From assembly GCA_003254925.1 (NCBI GenBank), contig QANZ01023999.1, positions 125,008-189,007 of the forward strand: a DNA stretch of 64,000 nt, written 5' to 3'. Numbering within the stretch: position 1 is the stretch's first letter; every line of letters starts with the position of its first letter. The position numbers were made by a program, and so were the translations under genes. The notes beneath the pieces are model-generated. The model was given only the letters and a program-made list of their open reading frames with translations, was not told the DNA's origin and did not search any database. Origin of the DNA: Chamaecrista fasciculata (Eukaryota; Streptophyta; Magnoliopsida; Fabales; Fabaceae). Shown here one piece after another: positions 45,890 to 55,898 of this stretch.

Positions 45890-48800
45890 ATGGCGACCTC
45901 TGAAGGCAGTGTTTCCCGTCCTGATGCAAGTTCTGGCAATGGTCACTCGAAGCTTGAGGAGGGGCCATTGGTTCTTCTTAATTCAGACCATCCTGGTATG
46001 GTCCTTGTAACTTCCCCTCTCACTGGTTCTAATTACTTGACATGGAGCATCGCTATACGAACCTCCCTTGAAGCCAAGGACAAGGTTGGTTTTATCGATG
46101 GTTCTCTTACTCAGCCTGCTGATTCTGATGCTTTCAGAAAGTGGAAACGCGTTGATTCCATGATTAAATCATGGATTATGAATTCTATCTCCAAGGATAT
46201 AGCAGATACCTTGATTTACTGTGCTTCCGCGAAGAAACTTTGGGATGAAATAGAGGAACGTTATGGCGTTAGCACGGGTCCTCAGTTGTATCAAATTCAG
46301 CGCACCATTTGCTCAGTTCAGCAAGGGAGTGATACTGTTACTGCTTACTATAGCAAACTTCACAAAGCTTGGGATGAGCTTGATCGCCTCGTTCCTCTGC
46401 CCGTTTGCAAATGTGATGGTTGTCGTTGCAATGTTACGACAAAAATGAAAGAGATCACTGCTTGGATGCGTCTTCTCCAATTCTTAATGGGCCTTAATCA
46501 TGAATTTGACATTGTAAGGGGTCAACTACTCAATTTAGATCCTCTGCCTAAGGTCAGTAAGGCTTTCTCTATGGTCCTACAAGCTGAGAGTCACACTACT
46601 GTGAGTAATACTTACTCTTCACCTTCTGTTGGTGCCTCTGCTGTTGTTGCTAGATCCTCTAATTCAAAACCCAATACTGATACTACTGTTTTTTCGAAGA
46701 AAAAAGATTTTGCTAAGAAAGATTTTACTAAGAAAACTGATCGATTTTGTGATCATTGTGGTGTGGCTGGTCACACCAAGGATGCTTGTTTCAAGCTCCA
46801 TGGCTATCCGGATTGGTACAATGACTATAAGAAAAATCTTGCTCCAAAGAAGGCTCCTGTGGTTGCTGCTAGTGTTCCTGCTGTTGATGCTGATGGAACT
46901 TGTTCAGATGCAGGACAAACCTCAGAACTAGCTGCTATGGTTTCTGCTATGTTCAAGCAAGAAATGACCAAGTTCATGCGTGGCAAGGCTGTCGATGATC
47001 ATGTCAACTTTGCTACTGATTTTGCTGGTACATCTCTAGCTCCTAACAACTTTTTTATAAGTCCTGATTCTTGGATTATAGACACTGGAGCCTCTTCTCA
47101 CATCTGTTTTAATAAATCCTTGTTCAAATCCATTACATCTTTCTTTCCTCCTACACGGCTTCACTTACCAAATTCTTCTGTGAAACAGATTTCTCTTCAT
47201 GGTCAAGTTGGTTTGCATTCTACTCTTACTCTTAATCATGTCTTATACATACCTGGTTTCTGTTTTAATTTGCTCTCAGTTAATCGCCTTATCACTGAAT
47301 CCCATCTTTCACTCATTTTTTTTAAAACTCATTGCCTTTTACAGGACCCGATGAGTAAGAAGGTGCTAGCAGTGGCTGCTGTCAGAGGGAATTTATACAT
47401 CCTTACACCCCACTCATTTGACATTGATGTAATAAATCACTATACAGACACTCCTTCTGCTGCTTTTGCTTGTAATGCTTTAAATACTCATTCCCCATCT
47501 TCCCTTATTTGGCATTTTCGATTAGGCCACTGTCCTGTTGCTGTACTTAAACACATTCCTGCTATTAAGACTGCTACACATGCTTCCATTTCTGTCTGTG
47601 ATTCTTGCCATTTTGCTAAGCAATCTAGATTGCCTTTTCCTGTCAGTAAAACTCATGCATCAGATATTCTTGAGCTTCTGCATGTCGATTTATGGGGGCC
47701 ATACAAAGTACCATCCTTAACTATGGCACATTACATTCTCACTATCGTTGATGATTTTAGTCGGGTAACTTGGACTTTTTTAATCAAGTTTAAACATCAA
47801 GTGTCCCACACATTAACCAATTTTATTCTTCAAATTCAAAATCAATTCACCAAATCAGTAAAATTCCTTCGCTCTGATAATGGAACAGAATTTGTTAATT
47901 CCCATTGTCAATCCTTCTTCTCTCAACATGGCATACTTCACCAAACTTCATGTGCACATACTCCCCAACAAAATGGTGTTGTGGAGCGCAAACACAAACA
48001 CCTTTTACAAGTGGCACGTAGCATTTTATTTCAAGCAAATTTACCACTCAAATTCTGGGGGGAATCCATTCTCACAGCCACTTATCTTATAAACCGTACC
48101 CCTACACCACTTCTCAATTGGAAAACACCCTATGACATGCTTTACAATCATTCCCCTGATTATAGTAGACTCAAAGTCTTTGGCAGCCTGTGTTTTGTAA
48201 CAAATACCTTACCTCACAAGGACAAGTTTGCATCTCGATCTCATAAATGCATTTTTATAGGATATGCCTCAGGACAGAAAGCTTACAAAGCTTACAATCT
48301 CTCCACTCATCAGGTTCTTATATCTCGAGACATTATTTTTTATGAAAATATCTTCCCCTTCTCTACTTCACCTTCCCAATCTTCTCCCTCTCCATCCCTC
48401 CCATTCCCTTTCATTGATTCTCCTTTTCATTATTCAGATACTGATCTTAATCCTCAATCTTCCCCTCCTTCCTCATCTTCTCTTTCACTTCCTGAGAATT
48501 CTCTTCCTGAGGATTCTGCTTCCTCATCTTCTCTTTCACTTCCTGAGGATTCACTTCCTGGGGATTCTGCTTCCTCTCCTACTTCCACTGCTCCAGTTTC
48601 TCCCTCTCAGCATCCCACTGCTCCCACTTTTGTACCTCGGGTAAGTACTAGACCTAAAACACGTCCTTCATGGCTTAATGATTATGTTTCCACCATTTCT
48701 GTTACTCATCCTTTTATTTCAAATTTTTCTTCTGACTATGCTGCTTTTCTTTCCAATGTGTCTAAAATTCAAGAACCATGTACTTATAGACAAGCTGTCA

Positions 48801-50305
48801 AGGATCCTAGATGGGTTCAAGCTATGAATCAAGAACTTGAAGCTCTTGAACTTAACAATACTTGGGAACTAACCACCTTGCCTGCAGGAAAGAAATCTAT
48901 TGATTCCAAATGGGTCTATCGAGTGAAATATCAACCTGATGGCACCATTGATCGATTCAAAGCACGATTAGTAGCCAAAGGTTATCATCAAGTTGCTGGT
49001 CTTGACTACTTGGAGAGTTTTTCACCTGTTGCTAAGGTAGTCACCATTCGGATCTTTCTAGCTGTTGCTACTTGCAAACAGTGGCCAGTGCATCAAATTG
49101 ACATAAACAACGCCTTTCTACATGGCTATCTCAAGGAAGATGTTTATCTTTCCTTACCTGAAGGTTACACCAAAGGATCCAAGGACCAAGTGTGCAAACT
49201 CAAGCGCTCTTTATATGGCCTCAAGCAAGCCTCTCGTGAATGGAACCTTGAATTCACTTCACATATCCTTCAGTATGGCTTCACACAATCTCCTCATGAT
49301 TTCTGTCTTTTTACCAAAGGTTCAGGATCCACTTTCCTTGCCTTACTTGTTTATGTCGATGACATGCTCATCACTAGTCCTTCTGCCACTGAGATTTCCA
49401 AAGTTAAAACTTTTTTGAACTCTGTCTTTACTATTAAAGACCTTGGTCCCGCCAAATTCTTTCTTGGTGTTGAGATTGCTCGTAGTACAGAAGGAACTTT
49501 TCTTTGCCAACGCAAATATCTTCTTGACATTCTTCATGATACACATCTCACAGAAGCTTCCTCTGTTGCTACACCTCTTCCAAAAAACCATAAATTCCAT
49601 CTTGACTCTCCTTCCTTAACTGATGCAGAACCTTATCGTCGCCTCATTGGCAGGTTATTGTACCTCACTCTCACTCGTCCTGATGTTACATACAGTGTGC
49701 AACAACTTAGTCAGTTCATGTCTAACCCCACTGAAGCTCACATGCAGGCTGCACTTCATGTGGTTCGTTATCTCAAAGGGACTGCTACATTGGGACTTTT
49801 TTATTCCTCTACATCAGATTTCACTATTGAAGCTTACTGTGACAGTGATTGGGCTGCTTGTCCCCAAACACGTCGATCTCTGTCAGGGTATTGTGTTCTT
49901 CTTGGCTCTAATGCCATCTCCTGGAAAACCAAAAAACAGACAACAGTTGCTCGTTCTTCTTGTGAGGCAGAGTACCGAAGCATGGCTAATGTAGTCTGTG
50001 AATTGCTTTGGATCACATACATCCTCAAAGACTTTCACATTGATCCTATTCTTCCTATTCCACTATGGTGTGATAACAAATCTGCCCTGCAAATCGCTTC
50101 TAATCCTGTTTATCACGAACGCACGAAGCATATCGAGATTGATTGTCATGTTGTTCGTGACAAATGCAAGGAGTTGTTCATCAAGCCTCAGCATGTTCCT
50201 TCCCAACTCCAGCTAGCTGACATCTTCACAAAAATTCTTGCTTCACATCAGCTATCCTCTCTTCTTTCCAAGTTGGGTCTCGTTTCTCATGTTCCTCCAA
50301 CTTGA
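45890..50305 (+). CDS. Ty1/copia retrotransposon Gag-Pol polyprotein, intact
   Basis: A single open frame of 1471 residues from the first ATG. The frame extends upstream to a GTG in the LTR, but the ATG at 45890 is the credible start. In order it has a Gag domain (SNYLTWSIAIRTSLEAKDKV) and a zinc knuckle near 286-298 (CDHCGVAGHTKDAC). The protease has DTGASSH near 398. GAG-pre-integrase has WHFRLGHC. Integrase has HVDLWGPY near 597 and DNGTEF near 663. Reverse transcriptase has FKARLVAKG and YVDD near 1154. RNase H has CDSDW near 1317 and DNKSA. The order protease, integrase, reverse transcriptase, RNase H defines Ty1/copia. No stop or frameshift breaks it, so it may be mobile. A 60-bp tandem duplication in the serine/proline-rich hinge (about 48473-48580) repeats LSLPE.SLP.DSAS. 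Confidence 0.96.
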   Translation: MATSEGSVSRPDASSGNGHSKLEEGPLVLLNSDHPGMVLVTSPLTGSNYLTWSIAIRTSLEAKDKVGFIDGSLTQPADSDAFRKWKRVDSMIKSWIMNSISKDIADTLIYCASAKKLWDEIEERYGVSTGPQLYQIQRTICSVQQGSDTVTAYYSKLHKAWDELDRLVPLPVCKCDGCRCNVTTKMKEITAWMRLLQFLMGLNHEFDIVRGQLLNLDPLPKVSKAFSMVLQAESHTTVSNTYSSPSVGASAVVARSSNSKPNTDTTVFSKKKDFAKKDFTKKTDRFCDHCGVAGHTKDACFKLHGYPDWYNDYKKNLAPKKAPVVAASVPAVDADGTCSDAGQTSELAAMVSAMFKQEMTKFMRGKAVDDHVNFATDFAGTSLAPNNFFISPDSWIIDTGASSHICFNKSLFKSITSFFPPTRLHLPNSSVKQISLHGQVGLHSTLTLNHVLYIPGFCFNLLSVNRLITESHLSLIFFKTHCLLQDPMSKKVLAVAAVRGNLYILTPHSFDIDVINHYTDTPSAAFACNALNTHSPSSLIWHFRLGHCPVAVLKHIPAIKTATHASISVCDSCHFAKQSRLPFPVSKTHASDILELLHVDLWGPYKVPSLTMAHYILTIVDDFSRVTWTFLIKFKHQVSHTLTNFILQIQNQFTKSVKFLRSDNGTEFVNSHCQSFFSQHGILHQTSCAHTPQQNGVVERKHKHLLQVARSILFQANLPLKFWGESILTATYLINRTPTPLLNWKTPYDMLYNHSPDYSRLKVFGSLCFVTNTLPHKDKFASRSHKCIFIGYASGQKAYKAYNLSTHQVLISRDIIFYENIFPFSTSPSQSSPSPSLPFPFIDSPFHYSDTDLNPQSSPPSSSSLSLPENSLPEDSASSSSLSLPEDSLPGDSASSPTSTAPVSPSQHPTAPTFVPRVSTRPKTRPSWLNDYVSTISVTHPFISNFSSDYAAFLSNVSKIQEPCTYRQAVKDPRWVQAMNQELEALELNNTWELTTLPAGKKSIDSKWVYRVKYQPDGTIDRFKARLVAKGYHQVAGLDYLESFSPVAKVVTIRIFLAVATCKQWPVHQIDINNAFLHGYLKEDVYLSLPEGYTKGSKDQVCKLKRSLYGLKQASREWNLEFTSHILQYGFTQSPHDFCLFTKGSGSTFLALLVYVDDMLITSPSATEISKVKTFLNSVFTIKDLGPAKFFLGVEIARSTEGTFLCQRKYLLDILHDTHLTEASSVATPLPKNHKFHLDSPSLTDAEPYRRLIGRLLYLTLTRPDVTYSVQQLSQFMSNPTEAHMQAALHVVRYLKGTATLGLFYSSTSDFTIEAYCDSDWAACPQTRRSLSGYCVLLGSNAISWKTKKQTTVARSSCEAEYRSMANVVCELLWITYILKDFHIDPILPIPLWCDNKSALQIASNPVYHERTKHIEIDCHVVRDKCKELFIKPQHVPSQLQLADIFTKILASHQLSSLLSKLGLVSHVPPT

Positions 50306-50313
50306 GGGGGGGG
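50305..50313 (+). other. Polypurine tract of the copia element
   Basis: GAGGGGGGG ends directly at the 3' LTR, as needed for plus-strand priming. Confidence 0.85.
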
Positions 50314-50528
50314 TGTACAGATTGTAAATTCGTGTAATTAGTGTGTAGTTAGTTAGGCTTACTATTATTAGTAGGTGATTAGTTAGTCAGGTAGTATAGC
50401 TGTCCAAATTGGTTACAATTAGTTACAATGAGCTGGTAGAATATGCTAGAACTTCCACGTGGCAGCAGGTGTATATATTCACATTCTTTACACTGAATTC
50501 AATGAGCGAATTATTCATACTTTGTGCA
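50314..50528 (+). repeat. 3' LTR of the Ty1/copia element
   Basis: 215 bp, identical in length to the 5' LTR. The two differences are TAAATTCG for TAATTTCG and GTGATTAG for GTGTTTAG. Confidence 0.95.
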
Positions 50529-50660
50529 TACTTCTTTTCTTTTCTTCTCTTTTGCTTTTATTTTTATGATGACTAAATCTTAAGGCCATTTAATTTTTGT
50601 ATAAATTGATGTGTATATATATCAATATTTGGATACACAGGTGATTATAAGCAAGGCAAA

Positions 50661-51059
50661 ATGAGCATAGGATGTTGGGTGGTGACAATGATGAAGACTA
50701 TAGGATGTTTAGTTATATGGATAATGAAGAGTATAGTAAAATGGACTGAAGAGTCAATGAAGGGGGGAAAATTAATGGTAGTGTCTGGAGCTATAGCAGT
50801 CACAAATTTTGAAGCGTTTACACCAGTAGAAGCAGCAGTCCTATATTGTCCTGAGAAGCCAACTGTGTTATGTTTTGAGGACCCAAATATTTTCTACACA
50901 TATTTAACTTGCATTACCATCTCTTTTTTCTCATCGATTAGTGTGACACTAGCACTCTTGTCTAATGTAATTAGTGGAAATGCTAATAAGAGTAAAGCAT
51001 TCATTTGGCTAATATCCTTAGGCATGTGTGTTGCTGTCACAGCCCTAGCTGCAAGTTAA
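50661..51059 (+). pseudogene. Truncated PGG-domain membrane protein gene (no ankyrin repeats)
   Basis: The 132-codon frame resembles the C-terminal half of the ankyrin/PGG protein encoded at 56401-58881 (-). SIGCW, IMKSIVKW and KAFIWLISLGMCVAVTALA align with SIGYW, ILKTIVKW and KAFIWVLSLGMCVTVSALA. It ends at TAA exactly where the other copy has TAC, losing the last membrane segments. A related but out-of-frame PWLLIVASFYLV lies at 51127-51170. No ankyrin exon was found upstream; instead a leader-like exon (44880-45002) and the copia element precede it. The ATG follows an acceptor (ACACAG|GTGATT at 50641). It could make a short membrane protein, but decay is more likely. Confidence 0.65.
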
Positions 51060-51181
51060 TTATTATGTTAAGTATCCACAAATGAGCAAGAGGGTCAAAC
51101 TAACAGATTATAATTCACCAAAGTTTCCCTGGTTGCTCATAGTAGCATCTTTTTACTTGGTAATGTGTTAGAACATTCAAG

Positions 51182-51206
51182 TATATATATATATATATAT
51201 ATATTA
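51182..51206. repeat. (TA)n microsatellite at the MITE edge
   Basis: A simple TA run that ends in the 9-bp target duplication of the adjacent element. Confidence 0.85.
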
Positions 51207-51605
51207 GGGTAAATAACACTTTCGTACCTTGTGGTTTGGTCATATTTCACTTTGGTATCCTGTGGTTTAAAAAGTGACACTTTGGTACCCTGTGATATTC
51301 TCCATTAACACTTTGGTACCCTTTGGAGCTATTTTGTAATTTTAACCAAAACAAATTTTGCAAAAATTACATATTGACCCCAAATTTTTTTAATGTTTTC
51401 ATTTTAGTCCCTAGATAATATGTACCTGGGGACTTATTTGTAATTTTCTGAAAACTTTTTGGGGTCAATATATAATTTTTGAAAAATTTGTTTTTGTTAA
51501 AATTATTAAATAGCTCCAAAGGGTACCAAAGTGTTAATGGAGAATACCACAGGGTATCAAAGTGAAATATGACCAAACTACAGGGTATTAAAGTGTAATT
51601 TACCC
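51207..51605. mobile_element. Foldback Mutator-like MITE with perfect 9-bp target duplication
   Basis: A 399-bp element with ends GGGTAAATAACACTTTCGTACC and GGTATTAAAGTGTAATTTACCC. Its arms are repeats of 'actttggtaccctgtgg' and its inverse. Identical 9-mers TATATATTA flank it (51198-51206, 51606-51614). It is inserted in the 3' flank of the truncated PGG copy and absent from the corresponding place in the minus-strand copy. Confidence 0.88.
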
Positions 51606-51614
51606 TATATATTA

Positions 51615-51935
51615 TATGTAATATGTTGTTGGTCTTAACAAGTTTTTATGATATGCTGATTGAGGGACTTATGATATTATAGTAGTTTCTATGTATTTCC
51701 TTTATGCTAAGTCCTAATTAATGGATCAGTACTATGAGCAATGTAGTAGGTAGAAATTAGTATTGACTTTTGTGTTACACTACCATATATAGTCTTATGT
51801 ATTGTCTAGTGATGATGAAACTAATTTACACATGGTTTTGTAATCAGATTTATTTCTTGTAATGAAAATCAGTTCATCTCCCTACTATATATATATAGTT
51901 TTATAGTCTTTCACCAATGCTATCATAGCTCACTA
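51615..51935. repeat. 3' flank shared with the minus-strand PGG gene (inverted duplicate)
   Basis: Strings such as TTGACTTTTGTGTTACACTA, TCTTATGTATTGTCTA and AATGAAAATCAGTTCATCTC recur inverted in the same order between 56040 and 53985. This shows that the duplication includes the 3' flanks. Confidence 0.8.
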
Positions 51936-52009
51936 TATATATCTTACGGGACTTGAATAGTATATCAAAAACAGAGAGCTTCTTTCCAACAACTATATAT
52001 GACAATGCA

Positions 52010-52325
52010 TGCTTTTCAACACTTTAAATTTCTGGACCACCAATCTTCAATATAATGGTGAACACTATCACAATTGGGCAATTAAGATGAAAGCGTTCGT
52101 AAGAGCTCATAGTTTGTGGATTGTATAGTAGAGGATGATATTGATCCAACCGTCCAACAACAAATGCATTGTTTGCTCATATATAAGAAATAATATGAGA
52201 AAAAAAAAGTTGGTCAAAAAACCAATTAGTGCACTCACTTGCATTCATTCAGCATCAATTGATGATACTAATTTCACAAGAATCATGGCTAGTGAAATTC
52301 CAAATAATTAACAACAATTAGGCTT
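52010..52325 (+). pseudogene. Ty1/copia Gag relic
   Basis: Plus-strand translation gives YNGEHYHNWAIKMKAFVRAH and SLWIV, then after stops LTCIHSASIDDTNFTRIMAS, the typical order of a copia Gag domain. Several stops are present and no LTRs were found. Confidence 0.65.
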
Positions 52326-52329
52326 TTTA

Positions 52330-53960
52330 TATTTGGGTCTTAATTTCAACCAACTTCCAAGTTTTATTCTTTTCAATCATTTGATTCTCCTCCTACATTG
52401 CATTCTTCCATACTTGAAATTTCGTTGCCTCCTCAAATGTTTGTGCTTGGTTCCATCATTGCATAGCTCATTAATTTCAGCAAGAGATTTTGTGTACAAA
52501 GTCTGTGATTCTTGTGTAGATTCTTCATTTTCTCCTTTAGTCATGGAATCATATATCCTAAGAAACAGCTTCTTGGTCCAGTTTAGTGCATTTTGGTGCT
52601 GGCACATGAATGAAGCATATTGAGCTATAAGGACTTTACGATGTTTTGTACAAGGTTTTTGGCCATATAACATGCCTCATTGACTTTGTTGGCAATCTAT
52701 TTAAGAGATACACCACAATATACGCAGCTTTTAATTTGTCCAAAAATTCATAGGGAACTTCTTGTCAGATATATAGCATGCTCTTCTTGGCCATTTCCAT
52801 TATTACTACTCTTCTGTTTCTTCTATCGAAATTCGATTATGTGGTGAGTAACTTATTGTGAGTTAATTACGTTTATTGGTGTTTTGTACCAAAACCTTTG
52901 CAATAGTTTTCAAACTCCATTGAAGTATATATATCCTTGCTGTTGTTAGAACTTAAAGACTTGAGACTTCACTTTACATCCACTTTCTAATAATTAATTT
53001 TCCCATGGTTTTGAATTGTTTGAAGACAGAGAGTACTTGTGCCTTGATCTTCAATAAGTAAACCCAACACACATTACGATCATATCATCAATAAAATACA
53101 CAAAGTACTTGCTTCCATGCATTTAATGAATCAGTCAGTACTCATTCAACCCTTTGTGAAGTCTTTGATGGAAACGAACTTTCAATGCGTTCCATACTAA
53201 CATGATCGAGCTGCACACATTGTCATTGAATACAATATTCAATAAATCCTTAGTTAAGCCTTCATCCTTCATTTGTTTCTACGCCATACGGTTGTCTCAT
53301 CCTTGTTTGCAAAGTTTATAGTTTCATAATTCTACAAGAAAATAGGCAATCTGTGACGGAATTTTGTGACGGAAATTTTCCGTTACAAATTCCGTCACAA
53401 ACGTGATTTGTGATGGAATTTCCACATTTTTTACAAATTGCTTGTTTTCTTGTAGTATAACATTCCTTCCATTTTAAAGGAAAAGTCTTATTTGTCATGG
53501 AGCTAGATTCTTGATAAAAGGAAGTCATTTGGATCATTAAGTGGAAAAATAGTTATCCTTAAAGCTCAAGAATAACCATTAGCAGTCATTTGTACTGCTG
53601 CACTTATATAGGACAAAGACGATATACATAAATAGCACATTGTTTATGAACTTTGTACTTGCCTTGTATGAACAGCCACAGATATATCATTTTCCTTTTG
53701 CTTCAACAATTTCATCATTCATATTTCCTATAGACTTGTTAATGATTATATTTATTCAGATTATGAAATAATTATTCATCCTTGCATATATGATCTTGTG
53801 CTGTTGAAGTCACATATTGCTTAGTTAAATGACTTTCTAACTCTATATATACAATGAGGCAACTATTTCCATAAGTTCTTTTAAAGTGAGTTAGACCTTT
53901 TTACATGTACAGCCACGATCAATAAACCATAATTCCTCTGTTTTTGCAATATTCAAATCC
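52330..53960 (-). pseudogene. Ty1/copia Pol relic
   Basis: Minus-strand frames, read from high to low coordinates, give a decayed GAG-pre-integrase region (KFINNVLF near 53670). Integrase pieces follow (KYFVYFIDD near 53100; LESGCKVKS near 52980) and then the end of integrase (MCQHQNALNWTKK and EINELCNDGTKHK, below 52673). Frameshifts and stops are frequent. It is opposite in strand to the Gag relic at its left side, so the locus is a mosaic. A CACTA-like MITE is inserted at 53329-53457. Confidence 0.6.
53329..53457. mobile_element. CACTA-like MITE
   Basis: About 130 bp with inverted ends TTCTACAAGAAAATAGGCAA and the ATTGCTTGTTTTCTTGTAG region, close to the common CACTACAAGAAAA terminus of plant En/Spm elements. 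The interior is itself palindromic (GTGACGGAAATTTTCCGTTAC). It interrupts the copia Pol relic. Confidence 0.6.
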
Positions 53961-54057
53961 CTTAATAAGATAACTGGGCTCATCATTGATGAAAGACGAA
54001 AAAATTATAGTAGAGAGATGAACTGATTTTCATTACATAAAGAAATCTGATTACTTC

Positions 54058-55895
54058 GGGTCTGTTTGGGGGAACCTCCATCCCCGTCCAATCCTAATCC
54101 AATCTCATCTCATCTTAGGATTAGATGAACAGTACTGGATTGGGTGTTTTTTGAACCTCCATCTCATCTCATCTCATCTCATCCACATCATCATCTCATT
54201 CACAACATCATCTCATTTTCTCTTACAATTACTAATCTATCCCTACTTACACACCTATAATTACCTATACTTTAATACAAATATAAAAAAGAGAACTAGA
54301 CAAGATAGTAATTTTACATACCCTCATTTATTACACTTATAATTTTCTCTCTCTATCTATCATTTCTCATCATTTTTTTATCTTTTCCACTCACACATTT
54401 TTTCTCTTTCTCTCTCTCTCACACACACATACACCTCTCTCTCTCTCTTTCACACACCCCACACACACTCTTATTTATATATATATATATATAAATTTTA
54501 TATTAATTTAATTAAACAAAAAATTTATAATATTATTATTTTTTTAGTTGCAATATTTCTCATTCTTCAATTATGCTTGTCTCTTATATTATTATAGAAA
54601 GAGTTAGGCATGTTCACGGGCCGGGCCCGGTCCACGGCTGGGCCGGGTCACCGGGTCCACCAGGGTCCGGCCGGGCCAAAATTTTTTTTTTTAAATTTTT
54701 TTTTTTATTCTATATATATTGAATTAATACCATCGGGCCAAAATTTTGAATAACTAAAAAAAATTTAAAATTAATTGATCCAAAATCAACACCATCGGAC
54801 CCTGGTGGACCATCGGGTGTTGATTTTGCATGGAATTTTTTTTTAAAATTTTTTTATTTATTCTATAAATTTTAACTTATATATATTGGTAAAACAATTA
54901 ATTTTGGATCAATTTAATGATGTTTTTATCAATAAAGACATTTAATTTGACTTAATTGTTAAAAAAATGTTGATTTAATTAAGATTAAATATATATTTTA
55001 TGTATATTTTTAATATACAATTGATAAAAATAATAATAGATATGTATTTCTTACAATTAAAAAAATATTTAGTAGTATAAAATATAAAAATAGTATAATA
55101 AAAAGTAAAAAAAAAACAAAAAAAAAATTGGGGGTACGCCGGGTTGGGCTGGGTCCATGAACACCCCTAGAAAGAGTAATGCTGGGTCATGAATATTAGG
55201 TCATACATTTAGGACCAAAATGAACCTTTCACCACACATTTTATTACAATTTAGTGTTGTTTTGTAATTTGCTATTTGGTCTTCAAATTATTATTTGTTA
55301 TTTTTTTGTCGTTGAATTTCATAAATAGACCTCATTATTAATGATTGGGGTTTTCTACAAGGCCCGAGTTATCATTTACACATGTTAGAGATTGATTAAT
55401 TGGAACAGTTCGAATTTATGGACCAAATTGTATTCTTAAAAATAATTCCAATATTATTTTCATTTTGGCCCATAATCTCATCTCATCCACTTGGATTTGG
55501 ATTGACCCCTAACCCTCAATCCAAAATTTTCTCATCCTCACAATTTCCAATACCATATCACACTTCCCAATATCATCTCATCTCAATCTCATTTCAATCA
55601 AAACACAACCAAACACCTATCATCTCATCTCATCTCATCTTATTATCTCAATCTCATCTCATTATTTCCTACCATTTCTACCCCTATACAAATCACAAAA
55701 ATCCATCTACTTTTTTCTACCAACCACAATCATTACAACCCCTTTTTTATATAATTTCACACCCTATTTAACATCATTCTCAATAAAATCACCCAAACAC
55801 CAATACATCATCTCATCTCATCCAATTAAAAAATAATCTCATCCAATCCATTTGGATTGGATTGGATTATAATTCCATGTCTCCCAAACAGACCC
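54058..55895. mobile_element. Large MITE, PIF/Harbinger-like ends, 3-bp target duplication
   Basis: 1838 bp with inverted termini GGGTCTGTTTGGG and CCCAAACAGACCC and the triplet TTC on both sides (54055-54057, 55896-55898). The interior is rich in CTCATCTCATC and holds a later hAT insertion. The same place in the inverted duplicate near 51810 lacks it. The superfamily is judged from the termini and the 3-bp duplication; no transposase is encoded. Confidence 0.78.
54605..55169. mobile_element. hAT MITE nested in the large MITE
   Basis: 565 bp with inverted ends TAGGCATGTTCAC and ATGAACACCCCTA and GC-rich subterminal GGGCCGGGCCCGG repeats. It is bounded by a perfect 8-bp duplication GAAAGAGT (54597-54604, 55170-55177), the hAT signature. 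The AT-rich interior matches, inverted, the element at 60224-60524. Confidence 0.88.
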
Positions 55896-55898
55896 TTC

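Noticed and set aside
48264..48644. Leucine-rich 126-codon frame
   Set aside because: Shadow of the serine/proline hinge of the copia polyprotein.
46263..50216. Several other frames of 60-126 codons inside the copia element, on both strands
   Set aside because: They are out-of-frame shadows of the intact Gag-Pol frame with skewed composition.
55400..55771. A 123-codon frame rich in S, H, I and P
   Set aside because: It translates the CTCATCTCATC-type interior of a MITE; low-complexity shadow.
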